Source: Obelidium mucronatum (taxonomy: Eukaryota > Chytridiomycota > Chytridiomycetes > Chytridiales > Chytriomycetaceae). Taken from it: 64,000 nucleotides of DNA. Shown here piece after piece: positions 36,376 to 50,418 of the stretch. The stretch covers positions 298,501 through 362,500 of the forward strand of contig JAIVFH010000018.1 of NCBI GenBank assembly GCA_025765595.1, written 5' to 3'. Made by a program: the position numbers and the translations under genes. The notes below the pieces were generated by a model. That model made no database searches. It had not been told where the DNA came from and saw only the letters and a list, made by a program, of their open reading frames with translations. Numbering within the stretch: position 1 is the first letter of the stretch; each line of letters begins with the position of its first letter.

Positions 36376-37082
36376 TTACAATGAAAGCAGCAAATTCAAA
36401 GAAAGAAAAAGGAAGAAAGCCTTCGCCAAAGTCGCCTCATTCACTTCTGCTTGTTTTTCATCCGATTGAACACTCTGTATAACGGCATTGCCAGCTGTAC
36501 TAAACTGTTTCATAGGCGCCAAATCATCAACTGGATCTGCCGCTGATTGCAAAGCTCTGATTGGGGAATCATCAGAAACATCTGTAGAGATGCACGAAGT
36601 TTCCTTGGGGTAATTCATGCTCCCAGGTTCAGAAAGTGAAAACCATGTGACGTAATCCAATGTCACAATAGTGTTCTTCGAATTCAGCCCGTGAAAAACT
36701 AGCGTGTAATTTTTATCCACTGACAAGTTCGAACGCGGTATCCACAAGAAACAGTTGGTAGTTGGGTATGAAACGTTTCCGACAGAGTAGAGCGACTTCA
36801 CTTGATTTTTGGTGCCTGCGGAAGTATACAATAATACGCAGTGAAGCATGGAAAATGAGTCTGCAATCAACAACATAACTTTGATTATTTCAAACCTGTT
36901 CCCAACCAGATGTCCAAAGATGAGATTGAGTCTGTTGAAGGCGAGACGGTGTTTGTCCAGGAAATTGCATTCGGTTCGCCGATACCAAATATCGACCCTT
37001 GCGAAACGCCAGGAAACACAGCCCCGCTCGAGGGACTATTGACAATACCGCCAGAACCTCTAGATTGTGTTACAAAAGACAT
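36376..37082 (-). CDS. Kre9/Knh1-like Ser/Thr-rich surface protein
   Basis: Exons 37082-36896 and 36815-36376 give 208 aa. An Ig-like Kre9/Knh1 module is suggested by 'GIVNSPSSGAVFPGVSQG' and 'EPNAISWTNT'. It is followed by 'SLDIWLGTGTKNQ' and later 'NYTLVFHGLNSKNTI'. Members act in cell-wall beta-1,6-glucan assembly or as GPI proteins. The C-terminus is hydrophobic ('AKAFFLFLSLNLLLSL'), compatible with GPI attachment. Oddity: from the only nearby ATG the N-terminus ('MSFVTQSRGSGG') is not a signal peptide. Either a further 5' exon was missed upstream, in the 169 bp before the FTR1 stop, or the start is wrong. Confidence 0.6.
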
Positions 37083-37251
37083 TTGTTTTGGGCTCTTTTT
37101 TTTTTGTTTTCTTTCGTTTTGGCGGGACAGAACTTGAAGACAGTCTCAACAACAGATAATTACTACTTGATTTATTCTTACAACCATTGTATAGATAATA
37201 GGGTGAGAGAGAGAGTATTCGAATAATTCTTCATGCAAGAGTTGTGCCATA

Positions 37252-38529
37252 TTAATGAGCAGCCTGGAAAGTTCCAACTGCTCCATTTCCTCTTGCAGCC
37301 TTGCGTTCTTTCAACTTCAGCACCACCAAAGCCACAGAGACAGTCAACCAAAACAAAATGTATGAAACAACAGTTCCAATGGTCGCGTTGTTTGTCCATC
37401 CAAAGATTGCTGAGAACATTTGCCATCCTCCTTGACTCTTGTCTTCAGGGTTACAGCATTCAATGTGCCTGAACCAAAAACAATTAGAATACAGCTAATA
37501 ATCACAAAATTACAAATACCCACCAAACGTTGGTGAAAATGTTGTAAAATACGGCATCATCGGAGTCCATGCTTCCAATAGCTTTGTTCCAGGTGTTGAT
37601 TTCAAACATGGCAACAGATTTCGACAAGAGGCCAGCAGCGAGGTATAACAATAAAATTGAGGCCGAAACGAAGAAGGTGTGCAGTTTCATACTGTTTCCT
37701 GCACGATAAATGGCATAGCCAATCAAACCACCACAGACGAGGCCAATAATTGCAGCAAGAGGAATGGATCCAGCTTCTTCTCCAATAGCAGTCTTGTTAA
37801 TTTATAAGAAATTGGTTATTATTCAGAATTTCGGCCAGAATTTGAGATTTTGTACTCACCCCACCCAAGAAGATCATTCCCTCCAGCCCCTCACGAACAA
37901 CAGTAACGAAGGGAACCCAAAACAATGGGCTTTTGAAGCTGAAGATTGCATTACTCCCGGCTTCTTCGAGCGCAGCTTTGGTCTTGCCCTCGTTGAGTGG
38001 CTGGCTTGTTATTTGTACGGCATTCTCATCCAGCTTTTTGTGTAGTTTCTTTTCCCATTTTGCAGTCAATTCGTCCGACTTCAGGAATCCATAGGCCATC
38101 ACAGTCAAGAGAACGCATGCAATGAGCATAAAGACTCCTTCCCAAATTGCCTCAGCTTGAGCCCTTTAAACCGAGGCTGTTAGAAATATGGCAGCCAAAA
38201 AGGCAAATGCTCTTTCTTACCATAAGTCAGTGGCATACTTCAATAGAATCACAAGGAAGGCGGTTCCAATTGCAAGGGACAAGACAACTCCCGCAACAGT
38301 TCCAAACCAAACAGATCTGCTCAATGTCTTTTGCATTCCAGCATCATGTCTGAACTTTGACTTGACAAACGAAAGAAGGACAGAGATAATGATGGAGGCT
38401 TCCGTGCATTCTGGTCGAAAACAAAGACAATGTTCAGATAACAAGCAAGCACGGACTTGCGAAATGATTTTTTTTTTAAAAACCTCGGAAGATCACAAAG
38501 AAGACGGGTAACGAGAATCCGACGGCCAT
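37252..38529 (-). CDS. FTR1: High-affinity iron permease FTR1 (copy 1)
   Basis: Exons 38529-38484, 38410-38221, 38163-37860, 37792-37524 and 37468-37252 give 341 aa. FTR1 moves Fe3+ across the plasma membrane, normally paired with a multicopper ferroxidase (Fet3), which is not in this window. Both iron-binding signatures are present: 'FFVIFRECTEASIIIS' in TM1 and 'VVREGLEGMIFLGG' in TM4. There are about seven TM spans. The conserved extracellular segment 'IECCNPE' lies near the C-terminus. The intron positions and phases equal those of copy 2. The gene lies downstream of copy 2 on the same strand, 460 bp from its stop. Confidence 0.93.
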
Positions 38530-38989
38530 TTTTTGAGTACTTGGTTTTTGAGACTGAATGATTTGAGGCAGATGGTATCGCTTGACTGGCTCTTTTTGTT
38601 TGCTTTTTGGGTTTCGGAACAAGCCCTCACAACAATTTTTTCCATCTGCTCTTTCATTGGTTCAACTGTTTCCGCACCAAGCAACTCTAAGCCCACGGAA
38701 CCAATGAGAAGAGAGGAGGAAAAGGATGCCTCACAATGACATGTGATCATACAAGGAGGATCAGATATGGCGTCTGGAAAAGGAACACGCAAATCGTCAA
38801 AGGTGGCAATCAAATTTAGGGATCGCATTTCCATTATTATATGAATGGTGTGGAAACAGTATAAACGCACAAAGCGGAAAAAGTACTTTTTCCCAGGAGA
38901 TTTTATTTAAGTTTTTTAAGAAGCATTCTTAATGAGGTAAAGAATAAAAATTATCGCACAAAGTCCTGTATACCCAGACTTCGCAGCTT
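38530..38989 (-). promoter_or_regulatory. Upstream region of FTR1 copy 1
   Basis: These 460 bp between the FTR1 copies hold the copy 2 3' end and the copy 1 promoter. An ORF of 125 codons (38870-38493) overlaps exon 1 in another frame and has no recognisable features. I do not see a clear HGATAR-type iron-repressor site; a GATA core occurs near 38762 (cagatatgg), without the flanking context. Confidence 0.35.
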
Positions 38990-40286
38990 TCATTCAGCTG
39001 CACGTGTGCTCTGTTTCGCACTGTTTCTTCGTTCCTTCAGCTTCAACACAACCAAGGTCACAGAGACAGCCAACCAAAACAATATGTATGAAACAATAGT
39101 TCCAATGGTCGCGTTGTTTGTCCATCCAAAGATTGCCGAGAACATTTGCCATCCTCCCTGGCTCTTATCTTCCGGGTTACAACATTCAATGTGCCTATCG
39201 AAATAACAAAAAAAAAAAAAAAAAAAAAAAAAATAAGCTCCGATACTTTCACATGAGGGCTTAAACATACCAAACATTGGTGAACACGTTATAAAACACG
39301 GCGTCATCCGAGTCCATACTTCCAATCGCCTTATTCCACGTGTTGATTTCGAACATGCCGACAGATTTCGACAAGAGGCCAGCAGCAAGGTAGAGCAAAA
39401 ATATTGAGGCCGAAATAAAAAAGGTATGTAGTTTCATGCTGTTTCCCGTTCGATAAATAGCGTATCCAATCAATGCCCCGCAAACAAGACCAGCAACAAC
39501 AGCTAACGGAATACTCCCAGCATCTGTGGTTACAGCGGTCTAGGAAAAAAACAAAAATGAAATTAAGCTAAAAATCAAATCAATTCAATTCAATTCAAAA
39601 GAAACACTCACCCCTCCCAAAAACACCATTCCCTCCAACCCTTCACGAACAACAGTGACGAAAGGAACCCAAAATAAAGGGCTCTTGAACCCGGCAAAAA
39701 AAGCGCCCATTCTAGACAGTGCTTCCTTTTCGCTTCCTGCGTTTGAGTCAAGCTGCTGTTGTTCACTGCCAGCTCCCAACTTTTTATGTAGCTTCTTCTC
39801 CCACTTTGCCGTCAATTCATCCGATTTCAGGAATCCAAAAGCCATCACAGTCAATAAAATACATGCAATGAGCATAAAGATTGCTTCCCACAATGCTTCT
39901 GCTTGTGCCCTTTCCCCCAACAAGTCAGTCTTGACGAAACAACGGGCACCCAAAAAACCATTTTCCAAAACTTACCACAAGTCAGTGGCATACTTGAAAA
40001 GCATAACCAAAAACACTGCTCCAATGGCAAGCGACAGAAAGAGTCCAAGACCAGTACCAAGCCAGACTGACCGACTCAAGACTTTCTGCATTCCTGAATC
40101 ATGGCTGAACTTGGATTTGACAAACGAGAGAAGCACGGAAATGATAATGGATGCTTCTGTGCATTCTGTTGTATGTGTGTTGGCAGGGTCAGTGGGGATG
40201 CAAACGGTTTCTGATTGATTGTCCAAGATTGTACACAGACCTCGGAGAATGACAAAGAAGATGGGTGGTGAGAATCCAATGGCCAT
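38990..40286 (-). CDS. FTR1: High-affinity iron permease FTR1 (copy 2)
   Basis: Exons 40286-40241, 40165-39976, 39909-39612, 39539-39271 and 39194-38990 give 335 aa. It has the same motifs as copy 1: 'FFVILRECTEASIIIS' and 'VVREGLEGMVFLGG', plus 'IECCNPEDKSQGGWQ'. Exons 1, 2 and 4 are identical in length to copy 1 (46, 190 and 269 nt). The cytosolic loop after TM3 differs most ('GAGSEQQQLDSNAGSEKE' against a shorter, different loop). The proteins are otherwise very similar, so this is a tandem duplication with divergence in loops. Intron 4 contains about 22 T on the coding strand (A-run on plus, 39209-39231). Confidence 0.93.
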
Positions 40287-40524
40287 CTGATCAGATTTGG
40301 AGATGATGGAATCGGTTTGTTTGTTTGTTTTTGTTTTTTTTTTGGTTTATAGGGCAGCTGGAAATTATGCTTGGGTCTATCCTCATTTTCTATTGGCTGT
40401 CCATGATCCGCATCAGCCCTTGTATAAAAAAAAAACTAGAAGTTTTAAATAGCCTTTTCCAAATCGAAAATGGAACCCAAATGATTATCCAATAGTTCTT
40501 TAATACAATTATTTCTCCATCGAG

Positions 40525-40526
<2 letters not shown>

Positions 40527-40566
<40 letters not shown>
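40527..40566 (+). repeat. Poly-T run of about 40
   Basis: It lies in the intergenic region between the FTR1 copy 2 start and the GT61 gene stop (40287-40588). I see nothing else of note in that region. Confidence 0.9.
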
Positions 40567-40588
40567 CTTAAATTTTCCCATGCAATAC

Positions 40589-43405
40589 TTAAATCAAATT
40601 ATCCAACATTGCTTCCACTTTCTTCTCGATCTGTACAAGCACATTTGCAGGAACATGGTCTGACACAAGCAAATTCACGAAATCATACATGTGTTCCAAC
40701 TGTATCAATGCTTGGTTTTTAGAGTTGAAACCAACCAGAAAAAAAAAAAAACACATCACAATTTTTTATATACCTTCTTTGCCAAATTCCCAAATTGAGA
40801 ATTTCCAACAGACCGTTCTCTCGGTTTCAACTCCAACACAGCAGCCACAGGCCTCCTCCTCAAATAAATCAACTGCGCAAACACTGCTCCATGTGGTCCA
40901 ATAAAGAAATCAGTTCCCTGGGAAACTGCCACTTGCTCTTCAAACGTCAAGGTTGAAAAATCAACCGCCCGGAATCGAGCATAAGGCACAGTCTCTGATG
41001 ATGATGATGATGCCTTCAATTGCGAGGAGGGGTGATGATGAGGGTCCTGAAAAAAAAATAGGTTCCACCAGTTCCAACGCTTTTTTGCTTGTTGCTCGCG
41101 TTCAGCTTTTGGCATCCAATTCTCAACTTTTTTTTGAAGGCGGTGGATTAATTCTTGTTCGTTTCTGAGTGTCCGAGACACTTTCTTCGATGCTGTAGGC
41201 GGTTGCTGTAATGGTGCTGCTGAGAAGGACTCAACAGTGTCACGCTCGCCGCCGAGTTGTGTAGGTGTGGTTGTTGGATTATTACTACCACCAGAACTGT
41301 CAGTACTGTCGCTACCACTACCACTACTACTATGTCCAACTTCTTTCCCTTCTTCATCCACTTCAACGACTCCACCAGGCAACGGCCATCCAAACTTTGT
41401 ACTCTCCCACAACACACCTCGTTCATTCACGGCCCGGTTCCCACCTTTTCGAACGGCATATGTGACTGTGATTGGTCGCTGCCGCCGACTGCGCCACGAC
41501 TGTTGCTGTCCATCAAATCCATGCTCGCCGGTTGGAGCGGCGCCAGCACCACCACCACCACCAGAATCTTCTTCCGGAAACGCTACATGTCGAGGAACAG
41601 GAAGACCACGTCCTTCAAGAGGATCTAAAACCCGCTCATACGTTTCATCCAAAATCCCCAAAACAGATCTCCGGAACCCAGACAACATGAAGGCTCGAAA
41701 TGCAAGGAAGAGAGGGGCTTTAGGTAATACCGACAATGATAATGATGATGATGTTGATGGTGATGTTGATGACAGTCGTGCTGCCTGTGCTGCATTCTGT
41801 CGTTGGTTTAGTGGTCTTGGTGCTTTCATCCACTCGGCAGCTCCGTATCTTGCAAGTGGGCTGACTCCACCGTGCACATTCCATACGCTTTCTTTGATGC
41901 ATATCGTTTTGCTTTTTTTGTTCCCGTTGTTGTTGCTTTTGTTGTTGTTGTTGCTTTGAGTGCTTTCTGTAACGGCTGAAATCAAATCAGACAACGTAAT
42001 AAACCGTTGAGATGTGGAAAAAACGTGTGTCCATGCATTGAAAAAGGGCCCATTGGGGGTTTTGGGGTCAAGAAATATGGGCTGGATGGAATCAACGCTA
42101 AGGTTCAAGGCAGCATAGACTGAAAATGCATTGAAAAAATCTTGATGTGCCTGGTATGGATTCCCAGTGTCCCATCTGGAGATCATGAATAATGGTGTAT
42201 CGACCCAAGCATCGCAATTGATTTGTGCAGAGTCGTTTGAAGTCGTCGGCGTATCGATTTGGAGGGCATCAAAGAACCAGCGGGCGGCGCCATTTCCCAT
42301 GATTCTGCCTTTGAACCAGTTTTCCTCGTCCAAGTTTGAACATGTTGCTTTTAGAGTGCCAAATTCAGGTATTTGGTTTTCATTCAACAAGTTCAAGAAG
42401 GAGGGGATATCGTCAGGCAGTTGAAAGGCGATATTTTCCGCTTTGCAATATCGGAGCGGGATATCGTGATCCAAGAATGAACAAGAAATCTGTGAGCTGT
42501 TCTGACTCGGTGTTATTGGAGAGAGTGTTGTTCCTGGTTTTGGAACTCGAATGATGTGTTTTGGAGTTGTAATCGCGTCTTTTGCTGATGAAGTTGGCGG
42601 TACACTGTCGAAAGGAGGCAATACTTTGGTTTTTGACTCTGCGATTACTCTGGGCGTCTATTAATGCTCATCAAGTTTAAGCAATGACGAAGACATCAAC
42701 GGGTGATAGAAGAAAAAAGGAATAGTATTTGATACTAATATTTCTGATAGTAGCAAGAGACTCACCCAATTCCGCATATCCTCTTGGTTTCCCCACCAGA
42801 GGCGCCAACCCCCATTAATCTTTTCAGCATCGCGCAAGTGCGGTTCAAAGAGCTTGTTGGGGTTATACTTCGGTAGCCGCGAAATGTAGTTTTGAAAGTA
42901 GTTGAGTTTCGAGCTGTATGTTATGGTCTCGTTTCTGACTGCGGCGTCTTCCAAGTCCGACACGGCTGCCCAGTCGATGGGGCGCGCGTGTTCCCCGCAC
43001 ATGTCGAGGGAGTCCGCGCGAGCGCGCAGCACGTAGTCGCCGCGGTGGTCCATGGCCTTTGTTTGTTTGTTTGTTTGTTTGTTTGTTTGTTCAAGTCGAA
43101 CGCACCTTAGTCAGCGGCAGCACGACTTCGGCGACGGCGGCCGCCAGCAGCGCGCGCGCGGCGGCGGCGTCGGCGTCGGTCTCGGCGACTTCTGTCTCGC
43201 GGCCGCGTGCGGCCAGCAGCAGCGCCAGCGGCCGGCGTGCGTCGACTTTGACGTCGGCTGCGACGTTGACGTTGACTTTGACTTTATCTTCGACGGCGCC
43301 TTCGACTTTGTCGTTAACGTCACCGCTGCGCCGCGAGACAACTAGAACAAGCAGAACTAGAACGCTGACAAGAAGCAGCAGCAACAGTCCCCGCGATCGT
43401 CTCAT
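40589..43405 (-). CDS. GT61-family glycosyltransferase (EOGT-like), type II membrane protein
   Basis: Exons 43405-43106, 43056-42766, 42657-40774 and 40699-40589 give 861 aa. A basic N-terminus plus one hydrophobic helix ('LLLLLLVSVLVLLVLVV') predicts a Golgi/ER type II anchor. The catalytic part carries GT61 motifs: 'MISRWDTGNPYQAHQDFFN', 'LNLSVDSIQPIFLD', and near the end 'GTDFFIGPHGAVFAQLIYL'. GT61 enzymes add xylose or GlcNAc to glycans or proteins; the sugar here cannot be told. Two long low-complexity insertions (Asn/Lys near 41900-41960; Gly/Ser/Thr, 41220-41580) interrupt the domain, so it is larger than usual. Intron 1 is a (GTTT)n microsatellite. The last small exon ('EKKVEAMLDNLI') is inferred from phase. 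Confidence 0.82.
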
Positions 43406-43594
43406 TTGTAAATATTTAATCAAAATTTAATTGGGCATTAAATTAAAAAAAATGCATCAAGGACAAAAATAGAAATATATCAGGTTGCCCTGTTTATTGT
43501 TGTTGTTTGCCTTTGTTCCATGCTGAACACCTTTCTCCCCCATCCATTCATACACAAAAAAATCACATTCTTGCACAAAAAGAAATTGGGCATT

Positions 43595-44000
43595 TTAGTG
43601 TCCGGCACGACGAGATTCCGCAATAACGTTGCTGAGGTCATCAATCTTCTTCTTGGCACGGAGGAATGTTCCCAATCTTCTCTTGGCAAGCTTACGGGCA
43701 CGCTTGTCCTTGGAGTTCTTGAGCAATTCCATCACACGACGTTCGTATGGAGCGAATCCAGCAACTTCACGGATCAAAGAACGAACAAAAGAGGTTCTCT
43801 TGGAGAGAGCCTGAAAATCGATTGTGTCAGCCAAAACATACAAAGATAAAACTCCTACAAAAAAGACTGCTGCTACTTACTCCCTTTCTGTTGGATGGCT
43901 TGGCACGTGGAACACGTGGAGTCACAACGTGTCCCTTGTTGAGTCCAACAAAGAGACCGGACTTTGGAGCTTTCAACTCTCTGTAAGACTTGGTGGCCAT
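43595..44000 (-). CDS. RPL36: 60S ribosomal protein eL36
   Basis: Exons 44000-43881 and 43810-43595 give 111 aa. Clear eL36 throughout: '[22 protein letters not shown]', then '[19 protein letters not shown]', '[20 protein letters not shown]' and '[13 protein letters not shown]'. The intron falls between KPSNRKG and ALSKR. A poly-pyrimidine stretch followed by ccatcaag directly before the ATG could be a 3' splice site of a leader intron, which is common in ribosomal protein genes. If so, the transcript starts further upstream than 44050. Confidence 0.96.
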
Positions 44001-44050
44001 CTTGATGGAAAAAAAATGAAGCAGTTGTGTAAGTAATATGCTACAGCAAC

Positions 44051-44202
44051 TTAAAAAACAGAGCAGGAAGCAGCTGCAGCATCAGTAGTTGCATTGCCGT
44101 AAGGATTGGAGAGTTGACGCTTCCTTGTTTTTCCATCCACCAACTGCAAATCGATCTCGATCGATCCTTTCCAAAATGCGAGACTTGACTCTTCGAACAC
44201 CA
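44051..44202 (-). CDS. Possible terminal exon ending in a CaaX-like box
   Basis: Behind a good acceptor (tatatacgcag) there are 50 open codons reading 'VFEESSLAFWKGSIEIDLQ', then 'LVDGKTRKRQLSNPYG', ending '...ASCSVF' and a stop. Codon use looks coding. Cys-Ser-Val-Phe at the very C-terminus fits a prenylation box. A plausible preceding exon is around 44360-44400 (minus), with 'DESIQTRDG'. I could not build the rest of the gene or name the family. It ends only 50 bp before the eL36 ATG, so it may instead be part of that gene's leader. Confidence 0.35.
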
Positions 44203-46463
44203 CTGCGTATATACATCCGTTTTCGAGTTATTATCTTTTGATTCTTGTTGTTTTGAGGTGTTTCCGTTTCACTGGGAAGATGCCATCTTCAGGATCAAAA
44301 ACACCCCTCCTCCTTTGTGCAGTCCCCATCCAACAAGGTCCCAACGTCCATCTCTAGTCTGAATCGATTCGTCCAACGTCATTTCACTGATGCTTCTTGA
44401 TGGCGATGGGCAATGTGTGGTGGTGATGGGTGGGGGATGGGGGTTGTGGTTTCTCACTTTGGTGTGAAAATGATAAATCGGGAAATCGGTGGGAGGGAAA
44501 CCAACAAAAGACCAAAAAGGAAGATAGAGTATTTACAAAAAAAGGATTTATTTCTATTTTATTTATCTTGCATTCATTGTTTGTTTGCCTGTTTTTTTCA
44601 CTGCAAGACAGAACAGACAGTAGTTTTATTCAATGGTTGAGGTTTTGGCTCAATAGCCCGGCACCCAGACTAGCAGGGGAGAAGAGAGGAAAAGAAAGAG
44701 GAGTGTGTGTGTATGCGGTGTGGTGTGCGTGAATGAGTGAGTGAGTGAGTGAGAGGGTAAGATGTGTGCAAACCAAATAAAAACCTCAACGTCAACCTTT
44801 CCATATTGCCCGTAATCTTCTCTTCTTTCAAGCGAAAAAAAGAAAACAGGAGAAAAGGATGAGAGAGAGAGGCAATAATTTGCAGGGTTTTTATTCGCAG
44901 TCCCCAACGCCCATCATTTGTCCAAACCTCTGCTCTAGCAATTCCCTTCCCAACCCGACGATACCAGCTCGATAGGCGGAACAAAAGAAAGAAGATATAG
45001 AGGCGGCCAAAAATGTAGATGGGGAGGTCACAATATACACTTTGTACATCCAAGGATGCTTACGGATGCAGAAGCACCATTTTGTGGCGGATAAATAATG
45101 TAAAAATAACATGTGTAAAAAAAATAAACAAAAAAGAGAAAGAGTGCATACACTCTCAAAAATTTTACAATCTGGAACGCACGAAAGTGTGCGTGTACGA
45201 ATAGAACGTTTGGGTTTTTCCGGCCGGTACAGTCAATCAGGCATGTTGGTTTACCAAACAGTTCAATCGATTTTAAATACCAGGATTAAGGATTAGCTTC
45301 GTGTTAACGAAAAAGAAAAAAAAATAGCGAACTTAAAAGCGTTAGTTACAAACAAAAACAAATTCAATTAGAGAAAACAAAGAAAGTAACACTTCTCACC
45401 AGACTTCAGTCCAAAACTACCCGCATTTTGCCCACATACAAATATAAACTATGCGATTCTTTTGAGCCCATATCTTCAAACCTTTAATAACAATATAAGT
45501 TTGCAATTTTCCACCAATTTTTTGTTTTCATTTCTGTTTTCCCCTTCACCAAAAAAGGATAGTAGGAGATATCTTTCCTCTTTCCGCACTGCACCCAAAT
45601 CTCCAGAACTCATAAGCCTTTTTTTTGCTTTTGGGTCCTGAATGGCCAAAATCGCCAAAGTTCAGTATTGACAGCTCCGGACACGTTTCCTGAAGAGTAT
45701 ACAGATAACTTTGGCTACTTTGTTTGCTCAGATGTCATAACTTATAACTGAATTTGTTCTTTTTTCTTCTGGTGATTAAGTGGGTGGCACCCTTACCAAA
45801 AAAAAGAAAAAAGAACTCCCCAATTTCAAACATTGGAGAATAATCTTCCCCTCCGTGTTCTGGACAACGTTTTACATACTAATTTTCCAGGATAAGATGT
45901 ATATTTCAATTGGACTTCCTAGGGTTTGAACACTGTGTGAATTGAATTGAGGTCAAGCCGGGGGTGTCTCCACTGTCCAGCAATCGATTTGAACTTCCTC
46001 GGACAATATCAAATATCAAAATGCCTTCCTACCAACGTGAAAAGCGCATTGGGTTTAAGCCGGAAAGAGCAAGGAAATTGAATAAAAAAGAAGGAAAGAA
46101 GGAAAGAAGATGGAAACCGGTGGTTTATTTCAGGACCAGTGATTCATTTCAGACACGACGGAATGATGGCATTCTCTAGAAAGTTTCTCGACTGATACAG
46201 AGCTTTGCAGAGCGGACTCCTCACATTTGGCATTTTGCATTTTGCATCTACATTTGAAAGCAAAACTAAAACAAGCTGGATATTCTAAGTTGAAACGGCG
46301 CTTGCTTCAACATTGCGTCACAGATATGTCTGTAAGAAACACCCCCCCTTATTTTTTGGTCGAACAAAGCCCGCGACAAGCCTCTGGCAAATTTTCACTG
46401 CGAAAGTAGAAAATCCGATCCAACAGTCTTCCCCAAATCTCTCTTCCAAAACGCACACCCCAT
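44203..46463. other. Gene-poor region of 2.3 kb
   Basis: This is the longest stretch without a convincing gene. It has short minus-strand ORFs at 45112-44891 (contains 'SAYRAGIVGLGRELLEQRFG') and 45658-45476, and A-rich low-complexity sequence around 45090-45400. A (GAGT)n patch lies near 44734-44755. No tRNA, snoRNA or transposon signature was recognised. It may contain exons of the CaaX-box candidate, the EXORDIUM-like gene's promoter, or non-coding RNA. Confidence 0.4.
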
Positions 46464-47883
46464 ATGATCGCTCACACAGGGATCGTCATCGTAACCTGCC
46501 TGGCAATGAATGTTGCGGCTGCTACTTGGGGCTACGGGGGAACACCGGTTAGTTGGAGAGGCTGGCTGATGGGCTCCGTCATTATCTAACCGCCCGTATT
46601 TTTTCTGGTTTTGTTTCCAATGCTTTTGCTGCTCTATAGTTGATCAAGGGAGTCAGAGTTCACCCTGTTTTTATCGGTGAGTCACTGTTTGTTGTCTCAA
46701 TGTCTCTGTTGGTGGGTTGATTAAATGAGTGTGTGCACTATAGGATCGTTTGAATTCTCTAAACAAATCGAAATGTTTCTCGATGCATATCTCAGGTCTC
46801 CTTCCTTTGGTGGATGTAAGTACCATCTGCTCTTCAAAGGTCCCATTTAAGTAGTTGCTAATATGAGCATATAAAGTGAACCAGTACAACGTTTCTGCTT
46901 CAAACTATATTGGATACGGCGGTTTGGATAGATCCTACAATGCAACATTCTGTCCAGAGACGTCCAAAACGCTATGTGGTATCATCAACGAAGGCAGTTA
47001 CCGATCGGATGCATGGAAGCTCCTTGCCAACTTCTTTACAAAAAGTTCTCAGGGTCCTTTCACTGGTCGTACGCAGTTCTTTCCCATGTTTTTTGGAAAG
47101 GAGTACGACGCATCCTTCAAGGATTGTAAAGAAATGACTGCCATGCATGGTCAACTGAAAGTCTACAACGACCTTGTGTACTACTCCTTCCACCCATACT
47201 GCTCCTACAAAACATGTGTCGGGTGCAACCGTAATGGAACTCAGAACGGGTTCAATCGTCAAGTCGACGGATACACTGTAGCTCTCTCCCACGAAATTGT
47301 GGATGCAGTGACAAACCCATCCACTCAAAACGGATGGGTTTCTTACGATTTCCCTGGAAATGCAATCGCCGAACTCGCAGACCCTTGTGATCACCAGGCG
47401 GCCACCTTCACTTCGTATGTGAATGGTAGTCCTCTGAGCTTTTATGCACAAAAGTACTGGTCGGAAAAGGACAAGGACTGTGTCTTGACGCCAAGTCCAA
47501 CCAAATTTGTTATCCCACCGTACAGCGGTCCTCCTCCACCAGTCCCGAACCCAAACAACCGGCCACGTCCTTCCAAGTTGATGCCTTACCTCGGTGACGG
47601 AAAAACTGGTTGCAGGTTCAACGGCGCGCAATTCCCAAAGTTGCCTTACAAATACGTCATGGATGATGGAACTGGATTGGCGCAATACTGCTTTGATAAC
47701 TCTACGGGTATCGATGGAAAACCCGGTTTCACGACTTACTATGGATGCAACTCTGATAACTGTGATCCATCTATGCCAATCTGTGAGACTGTGAACCCAA
47801 ATGCACCATACACTTGGGAGCCTTGCTGTGTTGTGAATATTAGTTTTGGAGAATTCAGTTGTCCATTCTGGCCATGGCCTTGA
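46464..47883 (+). CDS. Secreted EXORDIUM/phosphate-induced-like protein
   Basis: Exons 46464-46547, 46640-46676, 46744-46815 and 46877-47883 give 399 aa. A signal peptide ('IVIVTCLAMNVAAA') is followed by 'HPVFIGSFEF' and a domain with 'GYTVALSHEIVDAVTNP', then 'NAIAELADPCDH'. This SHEI-D-x-VT-P ... E-x-AD-x-C pattern is typical of the EXORDIUM/Phi-1 family and of similar fungal secreted proteins. A Pro-rich linker ('PPPPVPNPNNRPRP') leads to a Cys-rich C-terminal module with 12 or so cysteines ('YYGCNSDNCDPSMPICE'), which looks like a second, perhaps binding, domain. The biochemical role is unknown; in plants the family is linked to growth and phosphate status. Confidence 0.7.
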
Positions 47884-48054
47884 TTCCTTCTTTTTCCAAT
47901 TGTTTTTTTTTTTTTCTTTTTCGTTCTCTGTCCCCCTCCCCCTTTAAATAACCTGTTTATGAGCTTTCTTGTTGAATAGATTTTGTATCAATCTTTTGAT
48001 TCCGCGTTTTTATTTATTTATTATGTAATATTTATTTTTTTAGTAGAAAAGGGA

Positions 48055-50299
<2,245 letters not shown>

Positions 50300-50418
50300 T
50301 CAAATAAACAATACATAGCCGACAAACAAGCACATTATGCAGTTTTATTTCTAAGGTATACTGAGGGGTGAATACGGTTATGAAGAAAAAAATGAGCGAG
50401 TCCTATAAGAGAACGAGA

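Noticed and set aside
38493..38870. Minus-strand ORF of 125 codons before FTR1 copy 1
   Set aside because: It overlaps exon 1 of FTR1 in another frame, has no conserved-looking segment, and lies where the promoter must be.
44891..45112. Minus-strand ORF containing 'SAYRAGIVGLGRELLEQRFG'
   Set aside because: Looks protein-like but is only 73 codons, without clear splice partners or a recognised family; not listed as a gene.
45476..45658. Minus-strand ORF of 60 codons
   Set aside because: Lys-rich low-complexity sequence in an A/T-rich region; no supporting feature.
46972..47685. Minus-strand ORF of 237 codons
   Set aside because: Antisense shadow of the EXORDIUM-like exon 4, whose plus-strand frame shows the family motifs.
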